A stretch of 64,000 nt of DNA from Prevotella sp. (GCA_017477435.1 JAFUVV010000047.1:49072-113071), one strand, 5' to 3'; positions 36,205 through 45,887 are shown, counted from the stretch's first letter. Notes: generated from the letters alone by a model not told the origin. Numbers and translations: made by a program.

Positions 36205-36327
36205 TGTATGTAATTGTGAATTATGACTTGAAAGAATTTACGAATTGCCGGACTTGTGAAGGATGATTATTTACATCCATACACGTCCTGCCGTTAATAT
36301 GTTAATCTGTCAATTTGTTAATCTGTC

Positions 36328-36579
36328 CTATGGTACTGGGTCGTATCCCGACCCTCCCCAGGGGTTGCATCGCAATATGCGCCAGATGGCCAGCCCGAGT
36401 CCTTTCACGGGGCCGTGCTTCTTTATTGCCTCCTTGGCATACTCTGAGCAGGTGGGGGTGAACCGGCACGACGGCGGGGTGTAGGGGGAGATGAATCGCT
36501 GATAGAAGATGATGGGCAGCAACAGTACCCACGCTATGGCCTTCGATAGTAGATGCAAGAGGTCTTTAAGCAGTTTCAT
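36328..36579 (-). CDS. yidD: Membrane protein insertion efficiency factor YidD
   Basis: Small membrane-associated protein of 83 residues that assists YidC-dependent membrane insertion. Signature cysteines and motif are present: [27 protein letters not shown], then [29 protein letters not shown]. The N terminus ([27 protein letters not shown]) is a single amphipathic or hydrophobic helix. Its ATG overlaps the rnpA stop codon in an ATGA, which fixes the start at 36579 and implies translational coupling. rnpA-yidD adjacency is widespread in bacteria. Confidence 0.94.
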   Translation of the reverse strand: MKLLKDLLHLLSKAIAWVLLLPIIFYQRFISPYTPPSCRFTPTCSEYAKEAIKKHGPVKGLGLAIWRILRCNPWGGSGYDPVP

Positions 36580-36977
36580 AGGCTCTCTTTTATTCTGTTC
36601 ATCAGTCGCGATACGCTGTTTTCCACTGCAGCCGACGATCTCACCGCTTCCTCCAACCACACGAATGCGACGAGCAGCTGTTTGTCTTCGTAGCTCTCCA
36701 TCTCGTCTGCCAACAGCGCTTTCTGTTTTCTGTAGGCCTCCCTCAGCTGTCGCTTCACTCTGTTGCGGTCGACAGCGTGATGTAGTTTGCGCTTCGGCAC
36801 GCTCATGAGCACTGTGACGGCCGGCGTGCCTGCCTCGCGTTCCACGATCTTGTAGATGGCCCTCACGGGAAACACCGTTGTCGCACGGTTGCCAGGCTCA
36901 TTGAAGAGTCGGCCTATGAGCGTCATGCTGTTCAGCCGCTCCGACTTGCAAAGTGTTTGGGACGTGCCGTCGGACAT
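36576..36977 (-). CDS. rnpA: Ribonuclease P protein component
   Basis: Protein subunit of RNase P, 133 residues, which helps the RNA subunit remove tRNA 5' leaders. The RNR signature is visible as [23 protein letters not shown] in the middle. The N terminus [35 protein letters not shown] is typical. Usually rpmH lies upstream, but here hemD does, which is the Bacteroidales arrangement. The stop overlaps yidD by 4 bases; the gene starts 13 bp after the hemD stop. Confidence 0.95.
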   Translation of the reverse strand: MSDGTSQTLCKSERLNSMTLIGRLFNEPGNRATTVFPVRAIYKIVEREAGTPAVTVLMSVPKRKLHHAVDRNRVKRQLREAYRKQKALLADEMESYEDKQLLVAFVWLEEAVRSSAAVENSVSRLMNRIKESL

Positions 36978-36990
36978 GGGCGTGAGAGTT

Positions 36991-37740
36991 TTACTTCTTG
37001 TTCGGTTTCAGATAGTTCTTCAGCGCGCTGGTCATAGATGGGAACTCTGGGGTGGGTGCCTGCAGGTCTAGCCGCAGTCCTTCCTCCTCTACGGTCTTTG
37101 CCGTGGCGGGTCCGAAGGCGCCGATGCGTATGTCTCCCTGAACGAAGTCGGGGAAGTTCTTCTGCAGGGCTTTCACACCTGTAGGACTGAAGAAAATGAG
37201 CATGTCGTAGTCGAAGGTCTTGATCTCCTCCTCGGTGAAGTCGTTACTCACGGTGCGATACATCACGCACTCGGTGTGCTTCAGGTTCTTGGCATTTAGC
37301 ATATTGGCCACGTCGTCGTTGTGCACGCTGCTCATCGGCACAAGATATTTCTCCGTCTTGTGCTTCACCATCAGCGGGACAAGGTCGTCGATCTTTCCCG
37401 TTGAGCCATAGAAAACCTTACGCTTGCGGTATTGTACGTATTTCTGGATATACAGAGCCACCGACTCTATAATGCAGAAGTACTTCATGTCCTCAGGAAT
37501 TGTGATCCTGAGTTCCTTTGCCAGATTGAAGAAGTGGTCGATGGCATGTCGCGAGGTGAACACGATGGCTGTATAGTCGAGGATGTTAACCTTCTGCTGA
37601 CGGAATTCCTTTGCCGATACGCCTTCTACCTTAAAAAAAGGACGAAATACGCACTTCACTCCATATTCTTTTTCCAAATCATAATACGGCGACTTGTCGC
37701 TCGAGGGCTTGGGCTGCGATACCAATATTTTCTTCAACAT
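36991..37740 (-). CDS. hemD: Uroporphyrinogen-III synthase
   Basis: Protein of 249 residues resembling HemD, which closes hydroxymethylbilane to uroporphyrinogen III in haem and corrinoid synthesis. HemD sequences are poorly conserved; supporting features are the two-domain alpha/beta layout, VFTSRHAIDHFF, KYLVPMSSVHND, MLIFFSPTGVKALQKNFPDF, and IRIGAFGPATAKTVEEEGL near the end. The gene lies 5 bp after DUF4271 and 13 bp before rnpA in an order conserved in Bacteroidales, which strengthens the assignment. No other haem gene is nearby. Confidence 0.88.
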   Translation of the reverse strand: MLKKILVSQPKPSSDKSPYYDLEKEYGVKCVFRPFFKVEGVSAKEFRQQKVNILDYTAIVFTSRHAIDHFFNLAKELRITIPEDMKYFCIIESVALYIQKYVQYRKRKVFYGSTGKIDDLVPLMVKHKTEKYLVPMSSVHNDDVANMLNAKNLKHTECVMYRTVSNDFTEEEIKTFDYDMLIFFSPTGVKALQKNFPDFVQGDIRIGAFGPATAKTVEEEGLRLDLQAPTPEFPSMTSALKNYLKPNKK

Positions 37741-37745
37741 TTCTA

Positions 37746-38783
37746 CTAATAGTTAATCGTCAAGAATTCACTTATCCTATCCATTAATGTCCATAACGTT
37801 AGTAATGGTGTTAATTCAAGGGTGCAAAAGTACAAAATTATTTGCAATAAACCGTATTTTTGACCTAAAAATATTACAAAACAACGATATAAGGACAATA
37901 TTTTTATAATAATGATGACTGTAACCACATAGATTACAGTTGCATGGACCGACATTTGGAAATAAGCTTGCAGCATGACGGCTGGAAAGAGGAGTATTCC
38001 TTCTGTGGAAATGAGGAAGAGGTAGGACTTCATCCAGAGCTCGTTTTTCCGGCTGTCGAAGAACACCCAGTCGACGAAATGGTAGAGCACGGCTTTCACT
38101 ATGAAGTAGGCGGCGATGGCGAGTCCGTAGATGCCTATGAGCTCGTATTGCTCCACGAGGAACACCTTCGTGGTGTCGTCGTTCTGGCGGTAGAAGAAAT
38201 AAACTATTGCGAAGAGCAGACATGTCTGCAGGACGAGGAATAGCTGGAATCGCAGTTCCGACGTTGTCTCGCTGATGTTGGTTGCGCGGTCGGAGGCTGT
38301 TCGGAAGAAGTTTTTCGCCTGTCTGACGATGAACTGTCGCGAATGTGTGAAGGCGAGCATTGCCAGGATGAAGCATCCAATGAGCAGGCTCGTTATCAGG
38401 TTGTCGCCGGCGACGGTGTACGGCACAGGGTCGCCGGCAACGCCATATCGCGTCAGTTTCACCTCGGGGTTATAGATGCTGTCGCGGGCAAAGAACGACT
38501 CGCGCAGGAACTGCCGCGCTGTGGTGATCGATGTTTCGTTGTAGCCATTGTCGAGCGGCAGTCGCAGCGTGTCGGGGCACTCGCTCCAGTGGATCACCCC
38601 TGGTTTGAAATGGGCTTGTATGGCCGAGTCCTGCTGGGCCGGTGTGGCGTCGGCGGGAAGCCATGAGAGCACCTTAGCCGGCGTGAGCTTTTCGTGCTTC
38701 ACCGTCTCGGGCACAAGCTCGAGATCTTCTCCAAAGTCGATCTCGGGTATTGTATCGTTGTATATGGCTTCCTTCACCAGCAT
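37746..38783 (-). CDS. DUF4271 membrane protein
   Basis: Bacteroidetes-specific membrane protein of unknown function, 345 residues from the ATG at 38783 (a TTG six bases upstream is the only other option). The first 130 residues are soluble, with a short motif GYNETSITTARQFL. The remainder has seven or so hydrophobic segments, for example DNLITSLLIGCFILAMLAFT, LFLVLQTCLLFAIVYFFY and YGLAIAAYFIVKAVLYHFVDWVFF, the last including the DUF4271 signature. It opens the DUF4271-hemD-rnpA-yidD-tyrS cluster. A link to haem or envelope functions is only guessed from neighbours. Confidence 0.85.
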   Translation of the reverse strand: MLVKEAIYNDTIPEIDFGEDLELVPETVKHEKLTPAKVLSWLPADATPAQQDSAIQAHFKPGVIHWSECPDTLRLPLDNGYNETSITTARQFLRESFFARDSIYNPEVKLTRYGVAGDPVPYTVAGDNLITSLLIGCFILAMLAFTHSRQFIVRQAKNFFRTASDRATNISETTSELRFQLFLVLQTCLLFAIVYFFYRQNDDTTKVFLVEQYELIGIYGLAIAAYFIVKAVLYHFVDWVFFDSRKNELWMKSYLFLISTEGILLFPAVMLQAYFQMSVHATVIYVVTVIIIIKILSLYRCFVIFLGQKYGLLQIILYFCTLELTPLLTLWTLMDRISEFLTINY

Positions 38784-38818
38784 CTGCAAAGTCTTTTCCG
38801 TTGCCGCTCGTAGCTGTC

Positions 38819-41065
38819 CTATTCAGCCGGGACAAAGAGGTTGCCTTCGGGTATAGCGCCGTAGTTTCCGTCGGGGTCGGTCACTTTCACGCCGAGTTCC
38901 TGCCCGTCGTAGTCTTCAAAGTATCGGAGGGTGACTCGGTGCAGTCCTTCTGCGAGGTTGACGAAAGCCGAGGCGACCTCAGTGCCATGCGTTCCGTCGC
39001 GGCTTATGATTTCTTTCCCGTCGATCAGGAGCACTGCCCCGTCGTCGGTGGTGAGTTCAATCTGGTGTATTCCCTCTGTATCTACCTTCGCCCAGGTGTC
39101 GAACACGTAGCCGAAGTGGTCCTTCTCTTTCTCCTCTTCGATAGTGAAGTATGGCTTTATGCCTTTTTCTGTTATCTTTCCGCTGGAGACCATCTCCTTG
39201 GTTGAGAGGAAGTTGCCTTCGTATTTCACGAATGCCACGCCGTTGCCTTTCGTCTTTGCCTCGGTGGCCGGCATGAGCGGACTGTTCTCCATGTTGTGCC
39301 TCAACTTGGCGAAATAATTCATGTAATACTCAGCCGTTATTTCGTTTCTGAACTCTGTCAGCTTGCTTATGCCTTCGCGTTCAACGATTTTCTTGAACAG
39401 CATGTCGGCATTGTTTTTCATTCCGTCTATCGGGTAGCGTTCCATCTGGAGTATGCATAGCCCGAGCTCTTCTTTTTCTACGCGTGCCATCAGCTCAGGG
39501 TTGTCGGCGACGGCTGCCTTGGCCTCTTCGAGCACGCGGAATCCCTCTCGCAGGAACTCTGGCGAGTACATCGAGTGGCTTGTATATGCGAAGCACCCTG
39601 TGTGCATGCCTTCGCGGCAGAGATATTTATCTTCCACGTCGAGGTATTCGCGTATCTTCTTGCCTGCTGCTCCGTAGTAGCCGTCGCTGAAGTCGACGAT
39701 GAGCGAGTCGACATTGGCTTCTGGGTTCCACATGAGTTTCGACAGCAGGTACGACCTCATCTCGCGGAACTCGCAAGTGGTGGTCTGATAGTCGCCCTCT
39801 TCGAGTATTCCGATGGCATGCGAATCGCGGAAGTCGCGGATATGGCTCTGCAGTGTCTTCCAGTTGGGAACGGGCAGGCTGTAGAGACAGAAGTCGGTCA
39901 CGTAGTCCCAGATGTACAGATGCGGTGCTATGGCAGCCCAGTCTTTCATGTCCTGCATGAAGGGGGTGTTGCTTTCGCAGTCGTTATAGTCGTGCATCAG
40001 GCAGCACTCTATGCTGCACAGTCGTATGACGACGTTCTCGCGGGGCTTGATGTCCTTCGGAGCGTGGCGGGTGTACTGATATGCGAAGGTGCCGACGAAC
40101 TTGTCGGGGAACTCGTCTTTCACGGCATCGGCCACTTGATTGACGAACCACACCATGATGCCCGACTGCCCGCCGTACTTGTCGACGAGGGCCTGGCATT
40201 TGTCGCAGGTGCAATACTTGAAATTGTCGTTCTGCTCCATCGAATAGATCAGGTAGTCCGGCTGGCTTCTCATCACGCCTTTGAGCTTCTCGATGCATAT
40301 CTTGAGCACGTCGGGGTTCGACAGGCATAGCTGTGCATAGTCGCTCTGCCGCTTTCCGTCGATAAGGCTGAAATACTCGGGATGGGTGGCATAGTAGTCT
40401 TTCGGCGAGATGAAATATCCCATTGCATGCACTCCCCAGTAGCCTTCTGCGCTGCCTTCGACGGTCTTTCCCTCTTCGCGGCTCGGCACCCGGATGAAGT
40501 TGTTACGCATGCGTGCCGAGAACACGGGGTTCACACGGACGTCGAGAACACAGTTGTCGCGTATGATAATCCCCGGTTCTTCGTGGTTGTAGAGCTTCTT
40601 GAAGTTCCATTCGCTGCGCTTTTGCGCCACGCTCACCTTGCTCGAGAACCAGCGGCATCCGAGTTCTTTCTCGAGGAATGAGTAGACGCTGTATAGCGTT
40701 CCTCGCTTGCTTCCTCCCCAGAACACGACGTCGCCACCCACGTTCTTCCACGTGAACGAGTCGTCGCGGTCGGCAGGCTTCGTGGCACCGGGTACGAGCT
40801 TCGTCGTCAGCGGGTTGTAGCCCACGATGAGCCGCTTGCCTTTCGTGCCGGAGTTGACGTCGACCACAGGCAGTTTCGCGCCGGACACTTGCTCTATCCA
40901 GTTCTGCAGCTCGGCAGCGGCATATTGCTCCGACTCGGGAGCACCCTTGGCCACGACGATAGAATAGTCGGACCGGCCGTCGCTGAACAGTTTATACTGT
41001 GCACAGCCGACAAAGACGAGTTGCACCGCGCATAATGCTAAATAGTAGATCGTTCTTTTAATCAT
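38819..41065 (-). CDS. DUF4838 lipoprotein with C-terminal PA14-like domain
   Basis: Protein of 748 residues, predicted lipoprotein: MIKRTIYYLALCAVQLVFVG followed by Cys21. Residues about 35-150 resemble the alpha-glucuronidase/hexosaminidase N-terminal alpha-beta domain (SDYSIVVAKGAPESEQYAAAEL and VFWGGSKRGTLYSVYSFLEKELGCRW). Residues 180-480 form the DUF4838 core, with CLSNPDVLKICIEKL and YSMEQNDNFKYCTCDKC. The final 90 residues (TWAKVDTEGIHQIELTTDDG) are PA14/fibronectin-like and may bind sugar. The domain set suggests a glycan-degrading surface or periplasmic enzyme; substrate is unknown and the family lacks firm biochemistry. No susC/susD pair is near. It lies 35 bp before DUF4271 but is probably a separate gene. 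Confidence 0.82.
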   Translation of the reverse strand: MIKRTIYYLALCAVQLVFVGCAQYKLFSDGRSDYSIVVAKGAPESEQYAAAELQNWIEQVSGAKLPVVDVNSGTKGKRLIVGYNPLTTKLVPGATKPADRDDSFTWKNVGGDVVFWGGSKRGTLYSVYSFLEKELGCRWFSSKVSVAQKRSEWNFKKLYNHEEPGIIIRDNCVLDVRVNPVFSARMRNNFIRVPSREEGKTVEGSAEGYWGVHAMGYFISPKDYYATHPEYFSLIDGKRQSDYAQLCLSNPDVLKICIEKLKGVMRSQPDYLIYSMEQNDNFKYCTCDKCQALVDKYGGQSGIMVWFVNQVADAVKDEFPDKFVGTFAYQYTRHAPKDIKPRENVVIRLCSIECCLMHDYNDCESNTPFMQDMKDWAAIAPHLYIWDYVTDFCLYSLPVPNWKTLQSHIRDFRDSHAIGILEEGDYQTTTCEFREMRSYLLSKLMWNPEANVDSLIVDFSDGYYGAAGKKIREYLDVEDKYLCREGMHTGCFAYTSHSMYSPEFLREGFRVLEEAKAAVADNPELMARVEKEELGLCILQMERYPIDGMKNNADMLFKKIVEREGISKLTEFRNEITAEYYMNYFAKLRHNMENSPLMPATEAKTKGNGVAFVKYEGNFLSTKEMVSSGKITEKGIKPYFTIEEEKEKDHFGYVFDTWAKVDTEGIHQIELTTDDGAVLLIDGKEIISRDGTHGTEVASAFVNLAEGLHRVTLRYFEDYDGQELGVKVTDPDGNYGAIPEGNLFVPAE

Positions 41066-41123
41066 AACAAGATTTTTTAGGTTAACTTTTTTTCGTTTCT
41101 CTTCTCATGTAGTGTTGCCGTCT

Positions 41124-42383
41124 CTATGCGAGTGCGAAGGCGGCACGTATCTCGTCCACCCGGTCGAGCTTTTCCCAGGTGAACAGTTCGACGTCGATTT
41201 CGCGGGTTTCATGATAGAAACTCGTGAACTTCTTCTTCACTACTTCGTTCCGTCTTCCCATGTGGCCATAGGCTGCTGTCTCCACATACATCGGCTGCCG
41301 CAGTTTCAGCGTGCGCTCGATGGCTTTGGGTCTGAGGTCGAACATCGAGTCTATCTTCTTTGCAATGTCGCCGTCGGTCATTCCTACGTGGCTCTTGCCG
41401 TAGGTATTCACGTAGATGCTCACCGGCCGTGCCACTCCTATGGCATAGCTCAGCTGCACGAGGATCTCGTCGCTCACTCCTGCTGCCACCATGTTCTTCG
41501 CGATGTAGCGTGCCATATATGCTGCCGAGCGGTCGACTTTCGACGAGTCTTTCCCCGAGAAGGCGCCTCCTCCGTGGGCACCCTTGCCCCCGTAGGTATC
41601 GACGATGATCTTGCGACCCGTCAGTCCGGTGTCGCCGTGAGGACCGCCGATGACAAACTTGCCAGTGGGGTTGACGTGATATGTTATGTCGTCGCCAAAG
41701 AGATTGAGCACCTTCTGCGAATGGATCTTTGCCTTCACCCGCGGCATGAGTATGTTTATCACGTCGGCGCGTATCTGTTCGAGCATTGGCCCGTCGGCGG
41801 CAAACTCGTCGTGCTGTGTGCTCACGACGATGGTGTCGATGCGCTGTGGCACGCCGTCGTCGCTGTATTCCACCGTCACCTGGCTCTTCGCGTCGGGCCG
41901 CAGGTAGGTCATCACGCGGCCCTCTCTCCTAATCTCGGCAAGGGTCTGCATGATGAGGTGGGCAAGGTCGAGCGACACGGGCATGTAGTTCTCCGTCTCG
42001 TTGGTGGCATATCCGAACATCATTCCTTGGTCGCCGGCACCCTGCTCCTCCTCCACTTCGCGGTTGACACCGCGACCGATGTCGCCACTCTGTTCGTGGA
42101 TGGCCGACAGGATTCCGCAGGAGTTACCGTCGAACTGATACTCCGATTTCGTATAACCTATTCTGTTTATCGTGCGACGGGCAATGGTCTGCAGGTCGAT
42201 ATACGCCTCCGACGTCACCTCGCCCATGATCACCACCTGCCCCGTGGTCACAAATGTCTCGATAGCACAACGTGCTCCCTCGTCGTAGGCAAGGAACTGG
42301 TCGAGCAAAGCGTCGCTAATCTGGTCGGCTACCTTATCGGGATGACCCTCCGATACCGATTCTGAAGAAAAAAGATATGACAT
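41124..42383 (-). CDS. metK: S-adenosylmethionine synthase
   Basis: MAT of 419 residues; makes S-adenosylmethionine from methionine and ATP in the cytoplasm. Signature motifs are intact: [20 protein letters not shown] at the N terminus, [36 protein letters not shown] and [19 protein letters not shown]. It is somewhat longer than E. coli MetK, normal for Bacteroidetes. The promoter at 42436 predicts a leader of about 50 nt, too short for known SAM riboswitches. Monocistronic, divergent from the helicase gene, with GTAC array C in between. Confidence 0.97.
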   Translation of the reverse strand: MSYLFSSESVSEGHPDKVADQISDALLDQFLAYDEGARCAIETFVTTGQVVIMGEVTSEAYIDLQTIARRTINRIGYTKSEYQFDGNSCGILSAIHEQSGDIGRGVNREVEEEQGAGDQGMMFGYATNETENYMPVSLDLAHLIMQTLAEIRREGRVMTYLRPDAKSQVTVEYSDDGVPQRIDTIVVSTQHDEFAADGPMLEQIRADVINILMPRVKAKIHSQKVLNLFGDDITYHVNPTGKFVIGGPHGDTGLTGRKIIVDTYGGKGAHGGGAFSGKDSSKVDRSAAYMARYIAKNMVAAGVSDEILVQLSYAIGVARPVSIYVNTYGKSHVGMTDGDIAKKIDSMFDLRPKAIERTLKLRQPMYVETAAYGHMGRRNEVVKKKFTSFYHETREIDVELFTWEKLDRVDEIRAAFALA

Positions 42384-42435
42384 AATTCTTTATTTGTTTT
42401 ACACCTTATTTATTATTATATATCGTTTCCGCCTG

Positions 42436-42466
42436 CAAAGTTACTGCAAAAAAAGTACATTGCAAA
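42436..42466 (-). promoter_or_regulatory. Promoter of metK
   Basis: On the minus strand TTTG (42463-42466), exactly 19 bp, TAACTTTG (42436-42443). The GTAC array C begins 80 bp upstream of the -33 box. Confidence 0.75.
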
Positions 42467-42546
42467 GGAAAACATTTCATTTTGATGCTTTCCGTCTGCA
42501 TTATCATACGACGTCCTCTCAGTTAATGACTCTTGCCGCCGACGGC

Positions 42547-42631
42547 AGTACATGGGCTTTGTACTCCGAGTACATGGTTTTTGTACTGCAAGTACATGGG
42601 CTTTGTACTGCGAGTACATGGGCCATGTACT
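42547..42631. repeat. GTAC-type 22-bp array C (4 units)
   Basis: Units start at 42547, 42569, 42591 and 42613, same orientation as A and B. All AGTACA half sites are intact; the last unit has GGGCCA in place of GGGCTT. It lies between the divergent metK and helicase genes. Confidence 0.9.
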
Positions 42632-42690
42632 GAAGCAGGGCGGAGGACATAGCAGCGGAAGATGGAATAAAAATCGCTCTTTTTCTTTTG

Positions 42691-42893
42691 TTTTGCGCAC
42701 AGCTTTCACTACCTTTAGCTGATGCTGAAGGTACGCTGCACCTCGGAATAGAAAGCAAAAAATCGCTTTTTTGCTTTGCTCTCCGCTCGGTTTGCTGTAC
42801 CTTTTCCAACCTTACGGATGAAGAAGGAAGGATGCGCCTCGGCAAAAAAAAGAATAAATCCTTTTGTTTTGCTCTCGGCTTTCACTACCTTTG
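42691..42893 (+). repeat. Promoter-linked hairpin repeat, three tandem copies
   Basis: Three successive promoter-like stretches end in TACCTTTA (about 42710), TACCTTTT (about 42800) and the working TACCTTTG (42886-42893). The first two are each followed by a downstream arm (AAGGTA or AAGGAAGG), a CACCTCGG or GCGCCTCGG motif and an A-rich spacer. Only the last has an intact -7 box. Confidence 0.65.
42863..42893 (+). promoter_or_regulatory. Promoter of the helicase gene
   Basis: TTTG (42863-42866), 19 bp, TACCTTTG (42886-42893). The ATG at 42903 begins 9 nt after the box, so the mRNA has nearly no 5' leader. Confidence 0.7.
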
Positions 42894-42902
42894 CAAAAAG
42901 CA

Positions 42903-44810
42903 ATGACCCACACATCGCCCATACTTGAACTGCAACGGCAGCGCATGTTGCTCGAGATTGAGTACTATGCAGAAAAGGAAGCCTTCCGCCGACAGACCGA
43001 GATGACCGGCCTGGAGCGGAAGATGAAGCGCGGCGATGCATGGTTCCCGCTGAGAGTGGGAAAGAGTTTCTACAACTCGCTGAACCAGCTGACCATCGAA
43101 GTCTTTCGCACCGCCGACGCCGACATAGAGCACAACTTCGAGTTCGGACGGCCGGTGATCTTCTTCAAGGCACAGCCCGACTCGGCACAACCCTCTGAAA
43201 GCAAGCACCGGCAACTGCACTATTTTCAGTTCACCGGCCAGGTGAGCTACGTCGACGGCGACCGCATGGTGGTCGTCGTGCCCGACTCAGCACCGCTGCT
43301 CGAACTGCAGACCACCGACCAAAGCGTCGGTGTGCAGCTGTTCTTCGACGAAACGTCCTACAAGACCATGTTCGACGCCCTCGACAGAGTAATCGCCGCA
43401 AAGAACAACCGCATGGCATATCTGCGCGACCTGTTCTACTCCAGTGCCAAGGCAGCTACCTTCAGGTTCGACCCGATGAGGTTCCCGTGGCTGAATCCCA
43501 CGCAGGAAAAGGCTGTCAACGAGGTGCTGAGGTCGAAGGACGTGGCCGTCGTTCACGGACCGCCAGGGACAGGAAAGACCACTACCCTCGTGGAGGCAAT
43601 CCACGAGACACTGCGACGTGAGAGCCAAGTGCTGGTGTGTGCACAGAGCAACATGGCCGTAGACTGGATATCGGAGAAGCTTGTCGACCGCGGCATCAAC
43701 GTGCTGCGCATCGGCAACCCCACGCGAGTGAACGACAAGATGCTCTCCTTCACCTACGAACGGCGGTTTGAAGACCATCCCGACTACGCCCAGCTGTGGG
43801 CGATAAGGAAGACCATCCGCGAGATGAGAAGCCGCAAGAAAAGCCGCGACGAACGCTTCCATCAGAAGATGGAGAGCCTGAAGAGCCGCGCCACCGAACT
43901 CGAGATACGCATCAACGCCGACCTCTTCGGACAGGCACGCGTGATTGCCAGCACACTCGTAGGAGCCGCCAACCGGCTGCTCGACGGACAGAAATTCGGC
44001 ACTCTCTTCATCGACGAGGCGGCACAGGCGCTCGAGGCAGCATGCTGGATACCCATCCGACGGGCGTCACGAGTAATCCTCGCCGGCGACCACTGCCAGC
44101 TCCCACCGACCATAAAAAGTCTGCCGGCGCTGAAGGCAGGACTCGGAAAGACGCTCATGGAGCGCATCGTGGAGAACAAACCCGAAGTGGTGACGCTGCT
44201 GCAGGTGCAGTATCGCATGAACGAGGCAATCATGCAATTCTCGTCGGAGTGGTTCTACGACGGGAAAGTAGTGTCGGCCCCGCAGGTAAGACATCGAGGC
44301 ATACTCGACTACGACACACCGATGGAATGGATTGCCACGCCGGAAGGAATCGGCGAGGAATTCATCGGCGAGACCTTCGGACGCATAAACCGCAAGGAGG
44401 CCGAACTCACCATCGACACCCTGAAGAACTATTTCGCGAAGATAGGCAAGCAGAGGATACTCGACGAACAGATAGACGTAGGCATCATCTCACCATATCG
44501 CGCCCAGGTGCAACTGCTCCGGAGGCTGATAAAGAAAGACTCCACGCTGAAACCCTACCGCAACCTCGTCAGCGTGAACACCGTTGATGGCTTCCAAGGA
44601 CAGGAGCGCGACATCATCGTAATATCGATGGTGCGCTCCAACGACGACGGAGAGATAGGATTCCTAAGCGATCTCAGGCGCATGAACGTGGCCATCACCC
44701 GCGCGAGAATGAAACTCATGATACTGGGCGACGAGCGAACTCTCGCCTCCCACAAGTTCTACCGGAAACTCTACGAGTATGTGTCGCAGCTGAAAGAAAA
44801 CAAATTCTAA
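42903..44810 (+). CDS. UPF1/IGHMBP2-like superfamily 1 helicase
   Basis: Protein of 635 residues from the ATG at 42903, which follows the promoter; the longer in-frame reading would start inside the promoter. Helicase motifs: I/Walker A GPPGTGKTTT (219-228); Ia VLVCAQSNMAVDW; II TLFIDEAAQALEA; III LAGDHCQLPPTI; IV VTLLQVQYRMNEAI; V VNTVDGFQGQERDIIV; VI NVAITRARMKLMI. The first 200 residues form a beta-rich domain like 1B in IGHMBP2. Such helicases unwind RNA or DNA 5' to 3'; the bacterial role is unclear. The esterase gene begins 13 bp after its stop, perhaps in one transcript. Confidence 0.92.
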   Translation: MTHTSPILELQRQRMLLEIEYYAEKEAFRRQTEMTGLERKMKRGDAWFPLRVGKSFYNSLNQLTIEVFRTADADIEHNFEFGRPVIFFKAQPDSAQPSESKHRQLHYFQFTGQVSYVDGDRMVVVVPDSAPLLELQTTDQSVGVQLFFDETSYKTMFDALDRVIAAKNNRMAYLRDLFYSSAKAATFRFDPMRFPWLNPTQEKAVNEVLRSKDVAVVHGPPGTGKTTTLVEAIHETLRRESQVLVCAQSNMAVDWISEKLVDRGINVLRIGNPTRVNDKMLSFTYERRFEDHPDYAQLWAIRKTIREMRSRKKSRDERFHQKMESLKSRATELEIRINADLFGQARVIASTLVGAANRLLDGQKFGTLFIDEAAQALEAACWIPIRRASRVILAGDHCQLPPTIKSLPALKAGLGKTLMERIVENKPEVVTLLQVQYRMNEAIMQFSSEWFYDGKVVSAPQVRHRGILDYDTPMEWIATPEGIGEEFIGETFGRINRKEAELTIDTLKNYFAKIGKQRILDEQIDVGIISPYRAQVQLLRRLIKKDSTLKPYRNLVSVNTVDGFQGQERDIIVISMVRSNDDGEIGFLSDLRRMNVAITRARMKLMILGDERTLASHKFYRKLYEYVSQLKENKF

Positions 44811-44823
44811 ACCCTATATCAAC

Positions 44824-45795
44824 ATGAAAGGAAAGATTCTCAACCTCATGATGCTCTGCCTACTGCTGCCGCTGAAGGCGATGGCCGTGGCCGAAGGAGT
44901 GACCATCAAGAACTATGTCTACGCCGAGAAAGACGGCCAGAGACTCACGCTCGACGTCTACAACGACCCCTCTATCACCACCTACGCCAAGAAGCCCGTC
45001 TTCATCTTCTCGTTTGGCGGCGGATGGGAAGGCGGCAACCGCCACGCCGGCCACGCATTGCTCACCGACATGGCCGAGGAGGGATACATCGCCATCGGTA
45101 TCGACTATCGCCTCTATATCCAGCAGGTGAAGAAGTCGGCCGAAGGACTCACGCGCAGAAACTTCGCCGAGTCGTATGCCACAGCCATACAGATGGGTGT
45201 GGAGGACCTGTTCGACGCCACGGCATTCGTCATCGCCAAGGCCGAAGAGTGGAAGGCCGACACGAGCATTGTCGTCATCAGCGGATGCAGTGCCGGCGCC
45301 ATAAACAGTGCCACGGCGGAGTATCTCATCTGCAACGACCATCCCATGGCAACATCACGCCTGCCACAAGGGTTCAACTACAGAGCCGTGGTGCCGTTTG
45401 CAGGAGGCATCTGGCTGACCGACTGCAAGGAGCTCACGTGGAAGCGACGCCCGTGTCCATACGTTGCCTTCCACGGCACATCCGACGAACTCGTGCCCTA
45501 CGACTTTGCCACGATAGGCGAAGGGAAATTCTCCACCTTCGGCCCGGCACACTACATGCAGCAGCTGGAAGAGATGCAGGTGCCGTATATGTTCCACACC
45601 TACGTGGGCGACACACACGGCATCGCAGGGTTCTACGACAAGCGGTGGGCACGGCAGGAAATGAAAAACGCACTCGCGAGAATGATTTGGTGGAACGAGA
45701 AAATACGCCTGCGCATAAACGATGCCCGCTACGACAGGACCCACGTGGACAGGACACTGGAAGACGGACTGCGGAAGATGGGGATGAAAGATTAG
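44824..45795 (+). CDS. Exported alpha/beta-hydrolase (esterase-like)
   Basis: Serine hydrolase of 323 residues with a signal peptide (1-21, ending AMA). Catalytic features of the alpha/beta-hydrolase fold: oxyanion-region FSFGGGWEGGN (in place of the usual HGGG), nucleophile Ser156 in SGCSAGAI (GxSxG), acid in GTSDELVPYD and His in VGDTHGIAG. Resembles esterase/lipase and BD-FAE-like feruloyl or acetyl esterases. A plant-cell-wall ester is plausible because a GH43 gene follows, but there is no direct proof. It lies 13 bp after the helicase gene. A long stem-loop follows at 45829. Confidence 0.85.
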   Translation: MKGKILNLMMLCLLLPLKAMAVAEGVTIKNYVYAEKDGQRLTLDVYNDPSITTYAKKPVFIFSFGGGWEGGNRHAGHALLTDMAEEGYIAIGIDYRLYIQQVKKSAEGLTRRNFAESYATAIQMGVEDLFDATAFVIAKAEEWKADTSIVVISGCSAGAINSATAEYLICNDHPMATSRLPQGFNYRAVVPFAGGIWLTDCKELTWKRRPCPYVAFHGTSDELVPYDFATIGEGKFSTFGPAHYMQQLEEMQVPYMFHTYVGDTHGIAGFYDKRWARQEMKNALARMIWWNEKIRLRINDARYDRTHVDRTLEDGLRKMGMKD

Positions 45796-45828
45796 GAAAA
45801 ACACGGTTTCATCGAAGATATCCTCCAG

Positions 45829-45887
45829 AAAATGCCGATTTCATCGGGAGAAACACCATTCTCCGGCAGCGATGAAACCGGCATTTT
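45829..45887 (+). terminator. Long interrupted hairpin after the esterase gene
   Basis: AAAATGCCG, ATTTCATCG and GGAGAA (45829-45852) pair with TTCTCC, CGATGAAAC and CGGCATTTT (45859-45887). There are a 6-nt apical loop and one 5-nt bulge. It begins 33 bp after the stop; the right arm ends in TTTT. Probable terminator; an extra copy of the CGGTTTCATCG arm just upstream (45804-45814) could form an alternative pairing. Confidence 0.65.

Noticed and set aside
42384-42435. SAM riboswitch before metK
   Set aside because: The predicted leader is about 50 nt and no conserved SAM riboswitch core was recognised.
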